64,000 bases of DNA from Ipomoea triloba (taxonomy: Eukaryota > Streptophyta > Magnoliopsida > Solanales > Convolvulaceae). Where the stretch lies: NCBI RefSeq assembly GCF_003576645.1, contig NC_044919.1:28845536-28909535 (forward strand), read 5' to 3'. Positions 10,494 to 22,482 of the stretch are shown piece by piece; positions within the stretch are counted from its first letter, which is position 1, and each line of letters starts with the position of its first letter. Both the position numbers and the translations under genes were made by a program. Below the pieces are notes generated by a model. It was given only the letters and a program-made list of their open reading frames with translations. It was not told the DNA's origin and did not search any database.

Positions 10494-12140
10494 GAATGAA
10501 CAAGCTCAAAATGTAGAAAAAATTTGCACAAATATATGAGATAACTTTTTTATTTTTAGATTACTTTGTCACATGTTATACAAAAGTAAAAGAGCATATG
10601 ATATGATATGATACAACTAAAAATGAAATGATAGAGATAGAAAATAGAAAATTAATTAACTACTCCGGCAACGAGTAATGGCGCTGCAGCCGCGGGTGTA
10701 AGGGTTAGCTTGAGCGCCAGGCTGGCAGTTGTAGTAAGAGCTGCCGCGGCGGGAGCACGGCGTGTTGCCCCTCTGCAGCGCGCCGTAGCTAATGTAATTG
10801 CTGGTGGCTAAGATGCGCCGGTTGCTCTCCGTGTCCATTTCGAATTCCTCGCCGCTCGCCATGCACTCCGCGATGGAGCCTTGGCAGCCGCCGCCTTCCG
10901 CCGCTTTAGCCGGCATCCATCCGGCCACGTCGAGGTCGCCGCCGGCGTCGACGGAGACGGTGAACAGAGATGCGATTAACAGACAAGAGATGAAGAAAGA
11001 GGCGTTCGCCATTGCTGTGCTCTCTCTCTCTGTCTATAAGACTTTGTAATGAGGAGTAGTAATGGCGGAGAGTATTTAAATGGAAAAAGAGGGCGGAGTA
11101 GGAGTTTTTAAAAATTATTAATTATTTTGATTTTTTTTGAATAAATTTTATATAGTACCCACCAAACATCATACTCACATTGTATTTTTCTTTATTATTA
11201 TTTAATATATCTTCTAAAATATAGTATGCAAAAGTAAAAGTGCAAAACCGGCTTACTTAGACTTCGTCCATCAATCATCCTTTAACATAGCGCTGATACT
11301 AAATTGAAGCATATATTCTATCTAAACTAAAAGCCTAAGCTGATAGTTTGATTGCGCATTTATGTTTATATATTATATATGATCAACAGCCAGTTGATTA
11401 AACATGCCAATATTATAACTATTTAACTTTTTTTTTATAACTATTTAACTTAGTTACAGAAATGATATAATTATCATTATTTTTCCCAATTAGTAATTTT
11501 GGACTTATAAAAAAAAGTCTTCGTGTTGTCTCTGTCCACCATGATGCCATTCCACTGGCGCTACACAAATTCATGTTAAACTTGTAAAATTTTACTTGAT
11601 CCAATGTGACTTTCTTATGGTTATAATCTCAAGATTTGATGACCATTTCATGATCTGATTGCCCATCTACCATATTCACATTTGTTAATACGCAAGTTGC
11701 TATTCCAATTTATGAGTTCAAAAAGTTATAACCTTGTCCTGAAAAGAGTGATCGAATAAGTAAAATATTATTTTTATGAAAAAAGGTCACGAGTTTAATT
11801 CTTGTCAACACATTTTCAGTTGAGCTCGTCATACAAGATCTTCCAAGTATAATTTACCACCCCTACGTAGGATTTACTTCATGCACATCACTTGAGTAGT
11901 GATGCGGGTTTTTCAAATATCTGTATTTTATTTTATTTTTTTTCTGATTAAATGTACAAAATAGGAGGGGTCATGTTTACGCTTTGAATAATTGTTCAAC
12001 CACTGGCAATAGTTTAGTTGTCATAATCTCACACCCAATTATTATTATAAGGTATATTAGGGGACCTAATCAAACGGTGGATAGAACACTAGAGGATGTC
12101 AACCGTGTTTGGTTTGGGGGTTGATTAAAAAACTTTTAGC
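10494..12140 (-). repeat. RALF tandem duplication block, copy B
   Basis: Matches block A with small differences and lacks the foldback element. Both blocks end in the same GGTTTGGGGGTTGATT stretch. A short GGTTCTCTGCATTGCCGCCG motif just before block B (about 10467) recurs at 13053, beyond the end of block B, and may mark the ancestral repeat that mediated unequal exchange. Confidence 0.85.
10656..11012 (-). CDS. RALF: RALF peptide hormone precursor B
   Basis: Tandem paralogue of the gene at 8321, also 118 residues from one exon. It keeps the signal peptide (MANASFFISCLLIAS...), GSIAEC, EEFEMD, the RRIL cleavage signature, YISY and all four cysteines, so it should be functional. Differences are a shortened signal peptide, an AKAAEGG insertion in the prodomain, and mature-region changes (YGALQRGNTP, ITRCRSS). 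A TTTAAATA element about 65 bases upstream of the ATG matches that of copy A. The conserved frame and cysteines indicate selection after duplication. Confidence 0.95.
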   Translation of the reverse strand: MANASFFISCLLIASLFTVSVDAGGDLDVAGWMPAKAAEGGGCQGSIAECMASGEEFEMDTESNRRILATSNYISYGALQRGNTPCSRRGSSYYNCQPGAQANPYTRGCSAITRCRSS

Positions 12141-13416
12141 ACAAACAAGACCGGTGTCTAGTGTCTACCCTTCCCCATTACACGGGTTTGACCAATCACC
12201 TGGTGGTGTTCGTCTCTTACTCGCAGAGTTGAGGTTAATGTTGTAATCTTTGTTGTTTGCGTTGTCTTCTTTTCCTCTTGTATCTGAAACAATTGGAAGA
12301 ACCAACTCCAATTCAACTTTTGTTATTATAAATTAACCAATTACACCACTTATAGTTCATCTTAAGGATCTATAGAATAGTTTGCAACCCTTATAGTTCA
12401 TCTAAAGGATCTATAGAATAATTTGATTCGACTTTTCGAAGAGCGATTAAAGGGAGGAGAGTGCTCAAACCATTCTACCAAACACATGTTATATAATCGA
12501 GCGAGTTACTCATAAAATTACCACCTACCAATTTGTATATGCACTTCGTTCTAAATTTGACTCTTCAGAAGATGAGCTTATTAGTCTTATTGATTTAAAC
12601 TGGTCAATTATAAACAACCTAAACTAGTTTACCTCATAATTCTTTACCGGTTAGAGTTACAAGGCACGTTTCACGCAGAAGGTACATTCAAGTAGCACCT
12701 ATGGACTTTTCCGTAAATTAAACTTACTCATGAGACCCATATTCTAAAAGTTTACCACTTCAATGGCTTCGTCATTGTGCTCAAGGACTTAGACCTCTTC
12801 AAAACCTACCAGTGAAAACGAAACTCCACCGACTATGAGAACAACATGCATATTCTAAGCCCCAGAAGATATAATAATTTTTGTCCCTTCAACTTTCAAG
12901 ATGATATTGATTTTCTAAGATGAGAGAGATCATAAACTCAGCTTTCATCCAAACCATCCATATCCACATAGAATCTTATGTTCCCCAACTGACATGAACA
13001 AAGATTCAACAATCACCATAATGTCAGGGTTGGGTTTCTAGAAAAGCCTTTTTGGTTCTCTGCATTGCCGCCGGGATGGAAAATGACAATGACAGAGAAA
13101 CTGAACAAAGTAGGTGGACAGACAACAATAGTTCCATGCTGATATTACCATCTTGCTTCCTAGTATGTTTAACCAGTGTCGTCAATTTACAACAATGAGC
13201 ATTTGTAAAGAACAGAGAACAATACTGCAAGAACTCAACAGGCATCTAGGCATACGGTTTAGTGTAAAGTCTGGCACGAAAAGCCTTTCTTGCGTCGGGG
13301 CATGTTGAAGAAAAATAAGAAAGCACTGCGAATCTCACCTCCAAAAGTGTGCTGCAAATTGGTGAGTCTAATGTGCTTCTATGGTTCACTCAGTTAACTA
13401 ACAAAGCGATTATTGT
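12141..13416. other. RALF/LPA1 spacer
   Basis: AT-rich spacer with short local repeats, such as CTTATAGTTCATCT AAGGATCTATAGAATA seen twice at 12350-12420. The LPA1 3' UTR lies at the right end. No gene recognised. Confidence 0.5.
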
Positions 13417-16400
13417 TTATCTTTCTAGTTTGCTTAACAGCGCTTCCATTTCAGGTAGCTCCTTAACAATCTGTGCCCAGTCAGGCATTCCCTGAAAAAT
13501 AAAGGGTCAAACTTTAAATTCCACATTGAATTGAAAAAGAGTATGAAAATCAGGCTGCTTGCAAACGAGATAAGGGAACATCCCCCAATGTATCGTTAGA
13601 ATGAATCAATAGTGCAGTGAAGTTCAATAATCTGCAATGCCCTACAGTCCCGAACAGCCAAAATAGAAAGCATATACATACATACACAAGTCAATGCTGG
13701 CATCCCCAAAGTCATTGGTCTTACTGGATTAAAGACGAGAAATTGTATAAAATTAGTCCATCAAAACCACTAACCTTCCCAGATCTTCGAACACGGCCAT
13801 CTAGACGGAGAATAATATAGACATCTTCACCAGGAGTAACACCTTCAGACTTCTGCTGATCTCTAATCCACCTGAGCAAATTGAATACGAGCCAAAAACA
13901 ACACAGAAAGACAACTTCAAGTTAATAAGATTAATGAATAAATAAATAGCACTTGTTAGCAGGTATTTGAGGGCTCAATGACAAATAGTCATAGCAATAG
14001 GACGATTGCTTACCGTTCCCACTCAACTGGTGACACCGCCTCTGCCTTGAAACGAATCTCTGCTTTTAATTTTGATTGTGCAATTACCGACTCAGTTCGC
14101 TTCTCAAAATCTTCCTACCATAGCACCACAAAACATAAAATTGCATAAACAATTTTTCTCATGCATGCTTGCAGCCTTGCAGCAAGGAATAATTCTATAC
14201 TTGAAAGTTCTATGCATTTTGTCACTAGCATGAAAGTATGACCTGAATAACCAGCACATGCACCATGGTGTGCTTCAACTTTCACAGATGACAGATCAGT
14301 AAGTATATGACAGAAGTTTCAATCTTACCCCAATAGAAGGTAGAGAAGAAGCTGCCTTTCGGGAAACACCAAAGCCTTTTTTCTGTGTCTGAGGTTCTCG
14401 TCCTTCACCCCAAATAACCGGGACTAAAAGGACTCCTCGCCTAAGTAGCTCAGTGCGGAACCTCTCAGCATTTTTCATGGCCAGAGTGACTGTCTCTTTC
14501 TTCCCAGCCAAAATAACCTATTGCAGGAGATTAAAACCCGTATGAGTTGCATTTTCTGGAAGTGCTGAGAGGAAGAGAGATAGAAGAAGTAGATGCACTT
14601 AGAGAAATCATTAAAACTGACTCAATGTGAAGGCACAAAGAGGAGAAAACAATACTTCATAGAAATTAGGAAAAGAAGTTAAGTATAACATTTTTTTTTA
14701 AAAGTATGATGGCATATTTTTCTTTTCTCATCAAATTTTCCTTGCTTTATCAGCCTCCTTACTAGGAGATCATAGAAGTTTTAAAAAAAAAAATAAATAA
14801 AAAATAAAAAAAAAAATCTGATGCCCTAACTCCTAAACAAGAATAAGAAATCTACATTTTCGCTTGATCAAAGCAGCAGCCAATATTAAAGCTTCAAAAA
14901 CAACGGCCATGCTTCAAACCATTGATGGAAAATTGAGGCATGGCGTTTGTTGGTCTTGCACTACATTATGAGCATTGAAGCTGAAAATATGAAGAGCAAG
15001 TGATATTCATGTCACTAACAGGTCTCACGGTGTCGCGTAATTGGACAAGTTCAACAATCCTATTAGTTGAAAGGCGTAAAGGAAGCCTTGATAGGGTTTC
15101 ATCCCGTGTTATTTGTGCAATCTGTTCCTCCTCTTTCTTGTTGTCCCACAAAAACAGAGCCACGATAACAACAATACCTGCAGATTGCTGGTTCAAAAAC
15201 TTAATCATTTTGGGGAAACAAGATTTTTCCATCCAAGTATAAGTGCTTTCAATATATAAAGCAATACCTAAACAAATTTGAACTGGAAGTGTTTACTACT
15301 CACCGACAATATTGATTGCAGCATTTCCTGCCGTCTCCCAGATATCAGGAGCACCATCTCCACCTTGAATTGCACGGATTAGCCTTGGTATAGTGAAAAA
15401 TGTAGATATTCCTGCAGCTGCAACAAATGCCACATAGAAGAATCTTCTAACCCCTCGAAATGGAGCTTGAACCTCACTGATGAGCTTGAGGTCTCTTCTG
15501 AAACTGTAGCCAATATCTTCCCCACCTAGCTTCGCCTGAAGGTAAAGTCAAAAGACTAATTGATATTGTATTCAATGCAACATAATGAAGTTGTATTGCA
15601 GACCTTGGAGTTCCTTCTATATTACATATAAGGGTGAGTCGGTGACCAACACTTGAAATTGTAACTCATGTAATTCAAACGGAAATTTGAGATGCAGAGA
15701 AGCTGAGAAAATTCAGAAACACAGGTAAGCCTTAAACAACAGACCTCTTCCTGCAATTCCTTAAATTCAGGAGATGCTCTGAAGGAAGCCAAGTCGGGGT
15801 CATTGAGGATAGTGCCAAACTTGAGATTATATTCTCTCAAAGCAAGGCGCAAACAATCAGCTGCTTTCTTACCTTCCGCTCTTCCTCAAAATACAAACAA
15901 GAAAATAAGACCCCAATTGCAATGCTCAACGGAAGATAAACTGCTTAATACAGCAGTGAGAAAGCAAAATCGAAACTTACCTGTATGCATGACAACAAGC
16001 CTTGTTATAAAGTGCAGCTTGAGCTTCTATAGGGTTGGGCTCTAAAGTAAGTGCTTTGTCAAACTGCTCCAGAGCATCTTTCACCTGAAAATTTATAACA
16101 GGTAAATACACAGTGATCCTATTATGGTGAAAATAATGGAGTAAAAATCAAATTCTCCCTTCAGTTCTTGTATGATCAAAAGTGACACAGCACCACAAGC
16201 CGGTCAAGTTGGTTAGACTGTTGACTTGCTAACTACAGGGTTACAAGTTTGACTCTCAAGTGGGGGGCTGGGCATTGGCGCCTTCTTGGTTTGAACTGGT
16301 AAATTACGGGCAACCTGACTAGTTTAACTCCTTATGGTCCTTTTGACAGCTAAAATCACAATGCTAGATTTACACGATTTCACTCAAGTCATTAAAAAAA

Positions 16401-16905
16401 AAAGTGATACAACAGCACCCAATTCTGTTGAGAATGAATTTATTGATCAGCCCGCCTTCTAACTGATCAGCATACATTGCATCGAGCAAAATTTAACCTA
16501 CTTGAATTTATATTGAATCCAACGAATCATATAACAGTAGCACGAATCTAAATCACTTGGGATATTAATGATAAAAAAAAAATGATAATATTCACAAAAT
16601 CAAAGTATTGGAATAGAAACACTTGACGAGAAGCTGAAAGAAGCACGTACCCGTCCTTTAGAAAAGAGGGAAAGACCTAAGTTGACGCATGACTCAGCTG
16701 TGGCAGCGGAGGCACTGACTTCCGGAGACGACGGCGAAGGAGGCGGCGAAGTGGAAGGAGAAGAGCAAGAGACCTGGAAAAGGCCCGATTTTCCCGGAGA
16801 AGTGAGCAGCCATGCTTTTGGTCTCCTTACTGTCAGTGCCTTTCTTGATAACGGAGAGACGAAAGAGAAATGGCGGAAGTGGTGGTGGTGGAGGGCCGCG
16901 GCCAT
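13417..16905 (-). CDS. LPA1: LOW PSII ACCUMULATION 1, chloroplast
   Basis: LPA1 is a thylakoid membrane TPR protein needed for photosystem II assembly and reported to bind D1. Nine exons in order, 16651-16905, 15981-16084, 15745-15880, 15304-15535, 15020-15177, 14329-14517, 14014-14114, 13775-13871 and 13417-13491, join in frame to 448 residues (Arabidopsis LPA1 is about 453). The N terminus (MAAALHHHH..., then a Ser/Pro-rich stretch) looks like a transit peptide. A TPR region follows: LGLSLFSKGR, DALEQFDKALTLEPNPIEAQAALYNKACCHAY, and the AADCLRLALREYNLKFG helix. The middle has two membrane segments (RRFFYVAFVAAAGISTFF and AAINIVGIVVIVALFLW), then a conserved stromal domain (ILAGKKETV, LLRRGVLLVPVIWGEG). 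The ATG at 16905 was chosen because it opens the transit peptide. The neighbours RALF and GSTF repeat the Arabidopsis order. Confidence 0.93.
16190..16335 (+). mobile_element. SINE-like element in LPA1 intron 1
   Basis: The sequence GTTGGTTAGACTG (A-box-like) is followed about 35 bases later by AGTTTGACTCTC (B-box-like), and the unit ends CAACCTGACTAGTTTAACTCC. Similar units occur in reverse in GST gene 1 intron 2 (about 21820-21955 and 22028-22110) and in the GST relic (about 31130-31255). This fits a tRNA-derived SINE, but target-site duplications were not resolved. Confidence 0.5.
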
Positions 16906-17592
16906 GAAGAAGATTTCATGAGCAACCACAGTGCTTCGGTTTATCCAGACCGCAACTTCAGTATTTTGTGGCCTTGGCACCGTTTCACACTTGTGGTCTC
17001 AAAAATTAAAAAATGCTCAAAATTGAAGTTAAGAAATTCTTTTTATTAAATATATATATATTTTTTGAAATTATTAAATATACGGAGTATATGTTTTTGA
17101 AAAATACATTTTCATATCAATGTGTGCCTCTTCCATCGTCAATGTTTCACATCCGAATGCTTCATCTTTTTTACACTGAATTGAAGTTTAATGTTAGCAA
17201 AAACTTTAAAATTTTAAAGTAGAAATATCCAAATTTAAATCTTGTAAATAAAGTAAATTTCCTCTGAATGACTTTAGACTTATTACTAAATTACCCCCAC
17301 AAAAAAAAAAAAAAAGCCTATTGCCATTTTCATGTAAGACTCTGGGCAAAGGGATGATGTGAAAGCCAAATTATATTTGCATACAGAATCAGTTCTTACT
17401 AAAGAGCTTTTTAGCAGCACTCACAAACGTAAACTATGGTATTGAACTATTGAAGCTGTTGGTGTGAAGAAAGTTATACTATGTAGGCATTTAAGACTTT
17501 GTCCAACCATAGGCTTTATTCATTGAGCTTTCAAGAAAAGGTTGATAAACTTCAACTTAGACAGTGCCTTAAAATCCAACAAAACAACAAGG
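16906..17592. other. LPA1/FOLD2 spacer
   Basis: LPA1 promoter and 5' UTR, then AT-rich DNA with poly(A) tracts, then the FOLD2 3' UTR. No further gene seen. Confidence 0.55.
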
Positions 17593-19088
17593 CTACTTCT
17601 CAATAACTCGTTTAGCTCCATCCAATGTATTCTTCAGAAGCATTGCGACTGTTAGTGGCCCGACGCCACCAGGAACTGGAGTTATGCATCCAGCTACCTT
17701 GGACGCTTCCTGAAAATCGACATCACCCACGAGCCTATAACCCGATTTCTTAGTTGGATCGTCTACAGCATTGGTTCCGACATCAATCACAGCAGCTCCG
17801 GGTTTAATCCAGCTTCCTTTGATCTGGAAAAAGGTATTAACTGTGTTAGGAACCAAAAACGTAGAGCTGCAGCCAGGTATCCAAGCATGGGATATTGGGA
17901 TTTCGAAAGGAGAGGATAAGGGTGTAATCAGATGTCCTATTTTACCATCATTGGCTGTCCTGCTGCTGCAATAACAATGTCTGCTTCACGAATGAAGTTC
18001 TCTGGATCCTTAGTGCGTGAATGGACTATAGTGACAGTTGCATCTTCCTTCAGAAGTAGCAACGAAACTGGCAATCCAACAATGTTGCTTCGACCAACCA
18101 CAACTGCCTTCTTCCCTTTTATGGTTACACCACTTCGGAATAGAAGTTCAAGGCAACCCTGTGTGCAACGCAGAACATCTTCAGATAAAAATTCCTAAAG
18201 AATTGCAAATTATATACTACTAGAGTTCATAAACATTTTTAAAAATGCGTGGATATTATTAGGGATGGCTAATGAATTATTTCAAGTCAGGGATACTGCC
18301 TTTGGGGTGCATGGAAGGAACAAAGGATCTCGGCCTTTCATTGCAAGCTTGCCAATGTTTAGAGGATGAAAGCCATCTACATCCTTCTCCAGGCTGATTT
18401 CGCCTAATACTTTTTCTTCATTTATATGTTTTGGTAGCGGAAGCTGCACCAATATACCTGTGAAAATGCACTGCACCAAGTCATACATTATACATATATT
18501 TTTATACATGAGTGGTTGATATTCTCCTTCTGACCAACACATGTTAAAGACAGTGATATAGCATTAACTTCTAATATGTTCATAACGAACTAACCATGCA
18601 CATCGGGATTAGCATTCAGCTCATGGACCTTGCTAATTAATTCAGCTTCGGGTACATCCTCTGGAAGGTTGATGTCAAAGGACTTAATCCCAACTTCAGC
18701 ACAAGACTTTCTCTTCATATTCACGTAGCTTTGAGAATCTTTCCGATTTCCTACAATGACTACTGCCAACCCTGGCACCTGAACATATAAGAGATTGGCT
18801 TCAATTTGCCGACTAAAATCACAACCTTTAGAAATGAAGCACAATTTCGGTACAATTTCAGGCCCTGGATAGACAACATGATAACTTCTATCCAAACCTG
18901 TAGCTAATGCACAGTCATTTAGTAAGTAATTCAGGTGCAATATGGCATATGTAAAGAGGGCATATCAGACCAACCTGGCCATACTTCTCCGACATGACCT
19001 TTATTTCCGAGGCAATCTCAGATCGAATGGTTTGTGCAATAGCTTTACCATCTATGACGGTGGCTTGATGATCTGATCCTGATGACAT
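17593..19088 (-). CDS. FOLD2: Bifunctional methylene-THF dehydrogenase/methenyl-THF cyclohydrolase
   Basis: FolD-type enzyme interconverting 5,10-methylene-, 5,10-methenyl- and 10-formyl-tetrahydrofolate with NADP(H). Five exons, 18975-19088, 18595-18778, 18300-18457, 17946-18158 and 17593-17823, give 299 residues, the length of the cytosolic Arabidopsis FOLD2. No transit peptide is present ([20 protein letters not shown]). The catalytic YVNMKRKSC signature (Tyr and Lys spaced by three), the DVDGFHP and PCTPKGC motifs, the nucleotide-binding [13 protein letters not shown] and the terminal [12 protein letters not shown] signature are all present. Intron 3 uses a GC donor (AAG|GC at 18300/18299). 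The GT alternative three bases further on would insert one Ala into the invariant TPKGC. An AG acceptor directly before the start codon shows a 5' UTR intron. Confidence 0.95.
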
Positions 19089-19136
19089 TGCTGCTGCAAA
19101 TATAAGGCAAATGAGCTACAAATTCAAGAACAATAG

Positions 19137-19592
19137 GTCTTGCTCTTCACAGTGCTCGGTGAATGAGGGAAATTGGGATTGTTGAACAGAAAATTAAAAT
19201 AAACATCAATCTTTCATAAGAACATAACAAAAACATGAATCTGCAAACAAAAATATCTAACACAGTACATATTTCCAAGCTTAAGCTACACATTACTTAC
19301 AATTCCATGTCGGCCATTAAGCTATGAATTCAATGAAAGTAACAAAAAAGTTAAGCATGTGCAGATCTTGCTCTTCACGTGCTTGGTAAATGATGAAATT
19401 GGGATTGTTGAACATAAAATTAAGATAAACATCAACCTTTCATAAGAACATACTGAAAACATGAATCTGCAAACACAAATATCTACCACATCCAGTACAT
19501 ATTTCCAAGCTTACGCTACAAATTACTTACAATTCTATGTCGGCCACTAAGCTATGAATTCAATGAAAAATAAAAAGTTAAGCATGTGCAGA
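19137..19592 (-). repeat. About 230-base tandem duplication in the FOLD2 5' region
   Basis: Two imperfect head-to-tail copies (about 19137-19367 and 19368-19592). Both contain CTTGCTCTTCAC, TGGGATTGTTGAACA, AATCTGCAAACA, CATATTTCCAAGCTTA and AAGTTAAGCATGTGCAGAT. They lie in what should be the 5' UTR intron of FOLD2. The 5' UTR exon probably lies at about 19616-19830. Confidence 0.8.
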
Positions 19593-20024
19593 TGGTTCAA
19601 CGTATAGAAGGTAGTAACCTCGAGCTGGGTGGATTTCACGGCGATGGAAATGCAAATGAGATGATTCCTGACAAGGCGATGGCGATATTGCGTTTCCAGT
19701 GCACAGACATGCAATTAGCTCCGACAATTATAATTCAGACCTTTGTCCGGAAGTCGTCGACCACCGCATCGATGTAGTGGTGTATATGCTCTCAGCTCTC
19801 CTCCTCGCCGATATGGAATTGCGGATGAATTGGGCTATGGGTGACGAAGTGGAATTGTGACTGAATAGGGGATTGATTGAATTGGGCATGTATTCGGGTT
19901 GATCTATGGGTGACCCAAAATATTGTAAATGGGCCAATCGGCCTCTTTATTTTTTTTTTCTTTTGGCATTCCTTTTTAGCTTACATAATAACTTTTAATA
20001 TATATATATATATATCGAAGGTGT

Positions 20025-20760
20025 TTGGTAAATAGCTGTTAGTTGATTAGATGAGTGGATTTGACTAGTTGATAGCATTAACTGATTGTAAAAAAATGTT
20101 TGGCAAATTAGATGTTAGCTGATAGGAGTGATAGCTTATAACATTCAAAATGATTTTATCAAAAAGTTGATAGAAAAAGATGTTTTAAGTAGTTTTTTGA
20201 ATTTTAGCGTTCTAAAGCAATAAGTTGTGTTGTTACCACTGTTGCAAAAATCCCCGCTTAGGCGCTAGGCGCTCCTAGACCAAGGCGATTTGCTCCCTAG
20301 GCGTCCGCATAGGTGGCCGGCCGCCTAGCGCCTAACTCGGCCGACTAGGCCAAGTTGGCGACCGACTGGGCCGAATTTGGCCGAGTTAACTCGTCCAATT
20401 CGGCAGAGTTAGCCGAGTTAACTCGAGCGAGTCGGCCTTGTTAATTTTATTATTATATTTATATATATTTAAATTTATTTATTTATATAAGTAAGAGAAG
20501 TAAGAGATATATATATAATATATATAATATAATATATGACATACACTCACACAAATGAATTAATTTTTTGTTTTTATAGGTCACCGCCTAGAACCGCTTA
20601 GGTAATGCCTAGGCGCCGCCTAGACCGCTTAGGCGCTAGGCGCTAGTCTACCGCCCGACTAACGCCTAGCGCCTACTGCAACCATGGTTGTTACAAACAG
20701 CTAATTGATCAAACACTCATATTGGCTGATTAACTAAGTCAAATAGCTAATAGTGGTCAA
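20025..20760. mobile_element. Old MITE related to 45166-45442, carrying a nested insertion
   Basis: The left part (GTGTTTGGTAAATAGCTGTTAG...) and right part (CAAACAGCTAATTGATC...AGTGGTCAAATAAGTCAAAATTG) resemble the two halves of the intact element at 45166-45442. They are separated by the 450-base insertion at 20237-20686. Its own terminal repeats are decayed. Confidence 0.6.
20237..20686. mobile_element. hAT-like non-autonomous element, nested
   Basis: Flanked by an 8-base target duplication GTTGTTAC (20229-20236 and 20687-20694), the length typical of hAT transposons. The ends CACTGTTGCA and, inverted, CATGGTTGCA match at 8 of 10 bases. The subterminal regions are packed with GCTTAGGCG/CGCCTAGGC motifs in both orientations and surround an AT-rich core with TATA repeats (20445-20540). 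No coding capacity. Confidence 0.75.
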
Positions 20761-21205
20761 ATAAGTCAAAATTGATTGATAGACTAATTATATTGTCAAA
20801 TAAGGCAAAAATTATCTTGATATAATAAGCTCAATTTACAAGCTAAGTAAGGCAAAGTTGGGAAGGATACAAGGAGTGGTCCATGTCTCTACTCATGCTC
20901 AAAAGAGCTTATTAGTAGATGTGTATAGTATATGTGATAAAAGATTATATCAATATTTAATTCTCCTCCAATATTGTACTACCAAACCAAATACTCCGTA
21001 AAAGATTTGTAGTTAATAATTATATCCCTTATTCTAATCATCTATAAGTCTACTCTTCGTTATTTACAATAATTAAAAGTGTACGTAACTGAAGGTTCTT
21101 GCATATTTTATTGAATAGTACATTATATTACATGGCCGGCCCCACTTAAAAGTTACGGAGTAAAACCCAAGAAATTAAAGAAAGTGGAATGTAAGTATGC
21201 AACAT

Positions 21206-21236
<31 letters not shown>

Positions 21237-21275
21237 GCTTATTTGAGAATGCATGTCTATCACTACCAGGCCAGT
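20761..21275. other. Spacer before the GST cluster
   Basis: AT-rich DNA with an (AT)n run at about 21209-21236 just beyond the 3' end of GST gene 1. No gene seen. Confidence 0.5.
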
Positions 21276-22482
21276 TCAAGTCTCTTTTAGCCATTCAACC
21301 GTCTTTAACCAAGCTGGTCTGGAAGATATATCAGCATACCATGCACTAACATTCGGGCGCGACTCGAATAACGTTTTAACTTGGGTACCTATGAGGCAAT
21401 GCATGTTGGGGAGATGGTGCAAATCCGCAAGGCTGAACCAATCTCCACCTAAGTATTTTGATCGTATCAAGCGATTCTCGTATACGTCGAGAACCTTGGA
21501 CAGCCTTTCCTTGTTTTGTTCCACTATAGTGTCATTAGTAGCCATGCCAATCACTGGCTTTATGCCAAGCTCCCACGTGAGCGCAGAAGCCGCAGGGTCG
21601 AAGTGGTGGTTTTCCACCTCTATCCACATTGATACAGTTGACATCTTCTTTGGATCCTCACATACTAGTTGGCTCCCCTTGTTGGCACAAGTATATGCAA
21701 TATATTGAGTGATTGCCCTCGACTCTGTGTTTGTTGTCACAAGTTAAGAGATCACTCTACAAAAAATTCGCTAATTCTACAGATACAACAAATGTTACTG
21801 GATGGGTAAATCATGTTTTGCCTTGTGACCAGAAGGCAAACCAATTAAGAAAATCAATAAATTGTTTCACTGAGAGTCAATCTTATAACCTTATACATAG
21901 TTACTAAATTAAGCTGACCAGTTTGTCTAGGTTGCCCTACTTTACTATCTAATAGTTGACTTTACTACTCCGTATTAGTTTAATTTGAAGACTAAAAACT
22001 TACTGGCACAAACCGAAATGTCCAATAGATCATCCCACTGCATTGATAGTCAAACTTGTAACCTTGTAGTTATCAACTTAACCAACTTAGATGAGTTGAC
22101 TTTACTACGGAGTACTACTTTGAAGGATAATAAAAATAAACTTACCAAAAAGCTTCAAGTCTCCATCTTCAAAGGCTGGAACTTGGCCAAATGGCTACAT
22201 GCAATATAATTAATTAGAGAAATCAATATCATTATAAAGTGCAGAATAATTCTTTATCCAAGTCCTAAAGTGCATGCATGCATGCATGAAACTTAGTACG
22301 TAAACTCCAATAAAATTGCTTAATTGATAGCTTACATTAAGGGAGAGGAAAGGTTCTTGCTTGTGCTGGTCAGCTCCCATATCAATGTCAACAAACTGAA
22401 AATCCAGACCCTTTTCCATGAGACAAGCAACCACCCTCATCGTTGCCGTTGACATCTTATTCCCGTGGACCTTGATTGCCAT
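21276..22482 (-). CDS. Phi-class glutathione S-transferase, gene 1
   Basis: Conjugates glutathione to electrophiles or acts in redox and stress metabolism; phi enzymes are soluble dimers. Three exons (22336-22482, 22146-22194, 21276-21724) give 214 residues, with the phi intron positions shared by the other three genes here. The thioredoxin-like N-domain keeps the catalytic Ser11 in MSTATMRV, then PFGQVPAFEDGDLKLFE and SRAITQYIA. The C-domain has the KYLGGDWFSLADLHHLP and RPNVSAWYADISSRPAW motifs. This is the most divergent member of the cluster. The ATG at 22482 is the only plausible start. Intron 2 holds SINE-like repeats. The 3' end has a decayed copy at 30880-31255. Confidence 0.93.
21815..22110 (-). 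mobile_element. Two SINE-like copies in GST gene 1 intron 2
   Basis: Reverse-strand sequence at about 21820-21955 and 22028-22110 repeats the LPA1-intron unit, with GGTTACAAGTTTGACT or GGTTATAAGATTGACT as the B-box-like part. The second copy is the closer match. Boundaries are approximate. Confidence 0.45.

Noticed and set aside
19728..19937. 69-codon minus-strand frame upstream of FOLD2
   Set aside because: Likely in the 5' UTR exon or promoter; the FolD protein is complete without it and no targeting peptide is evident.
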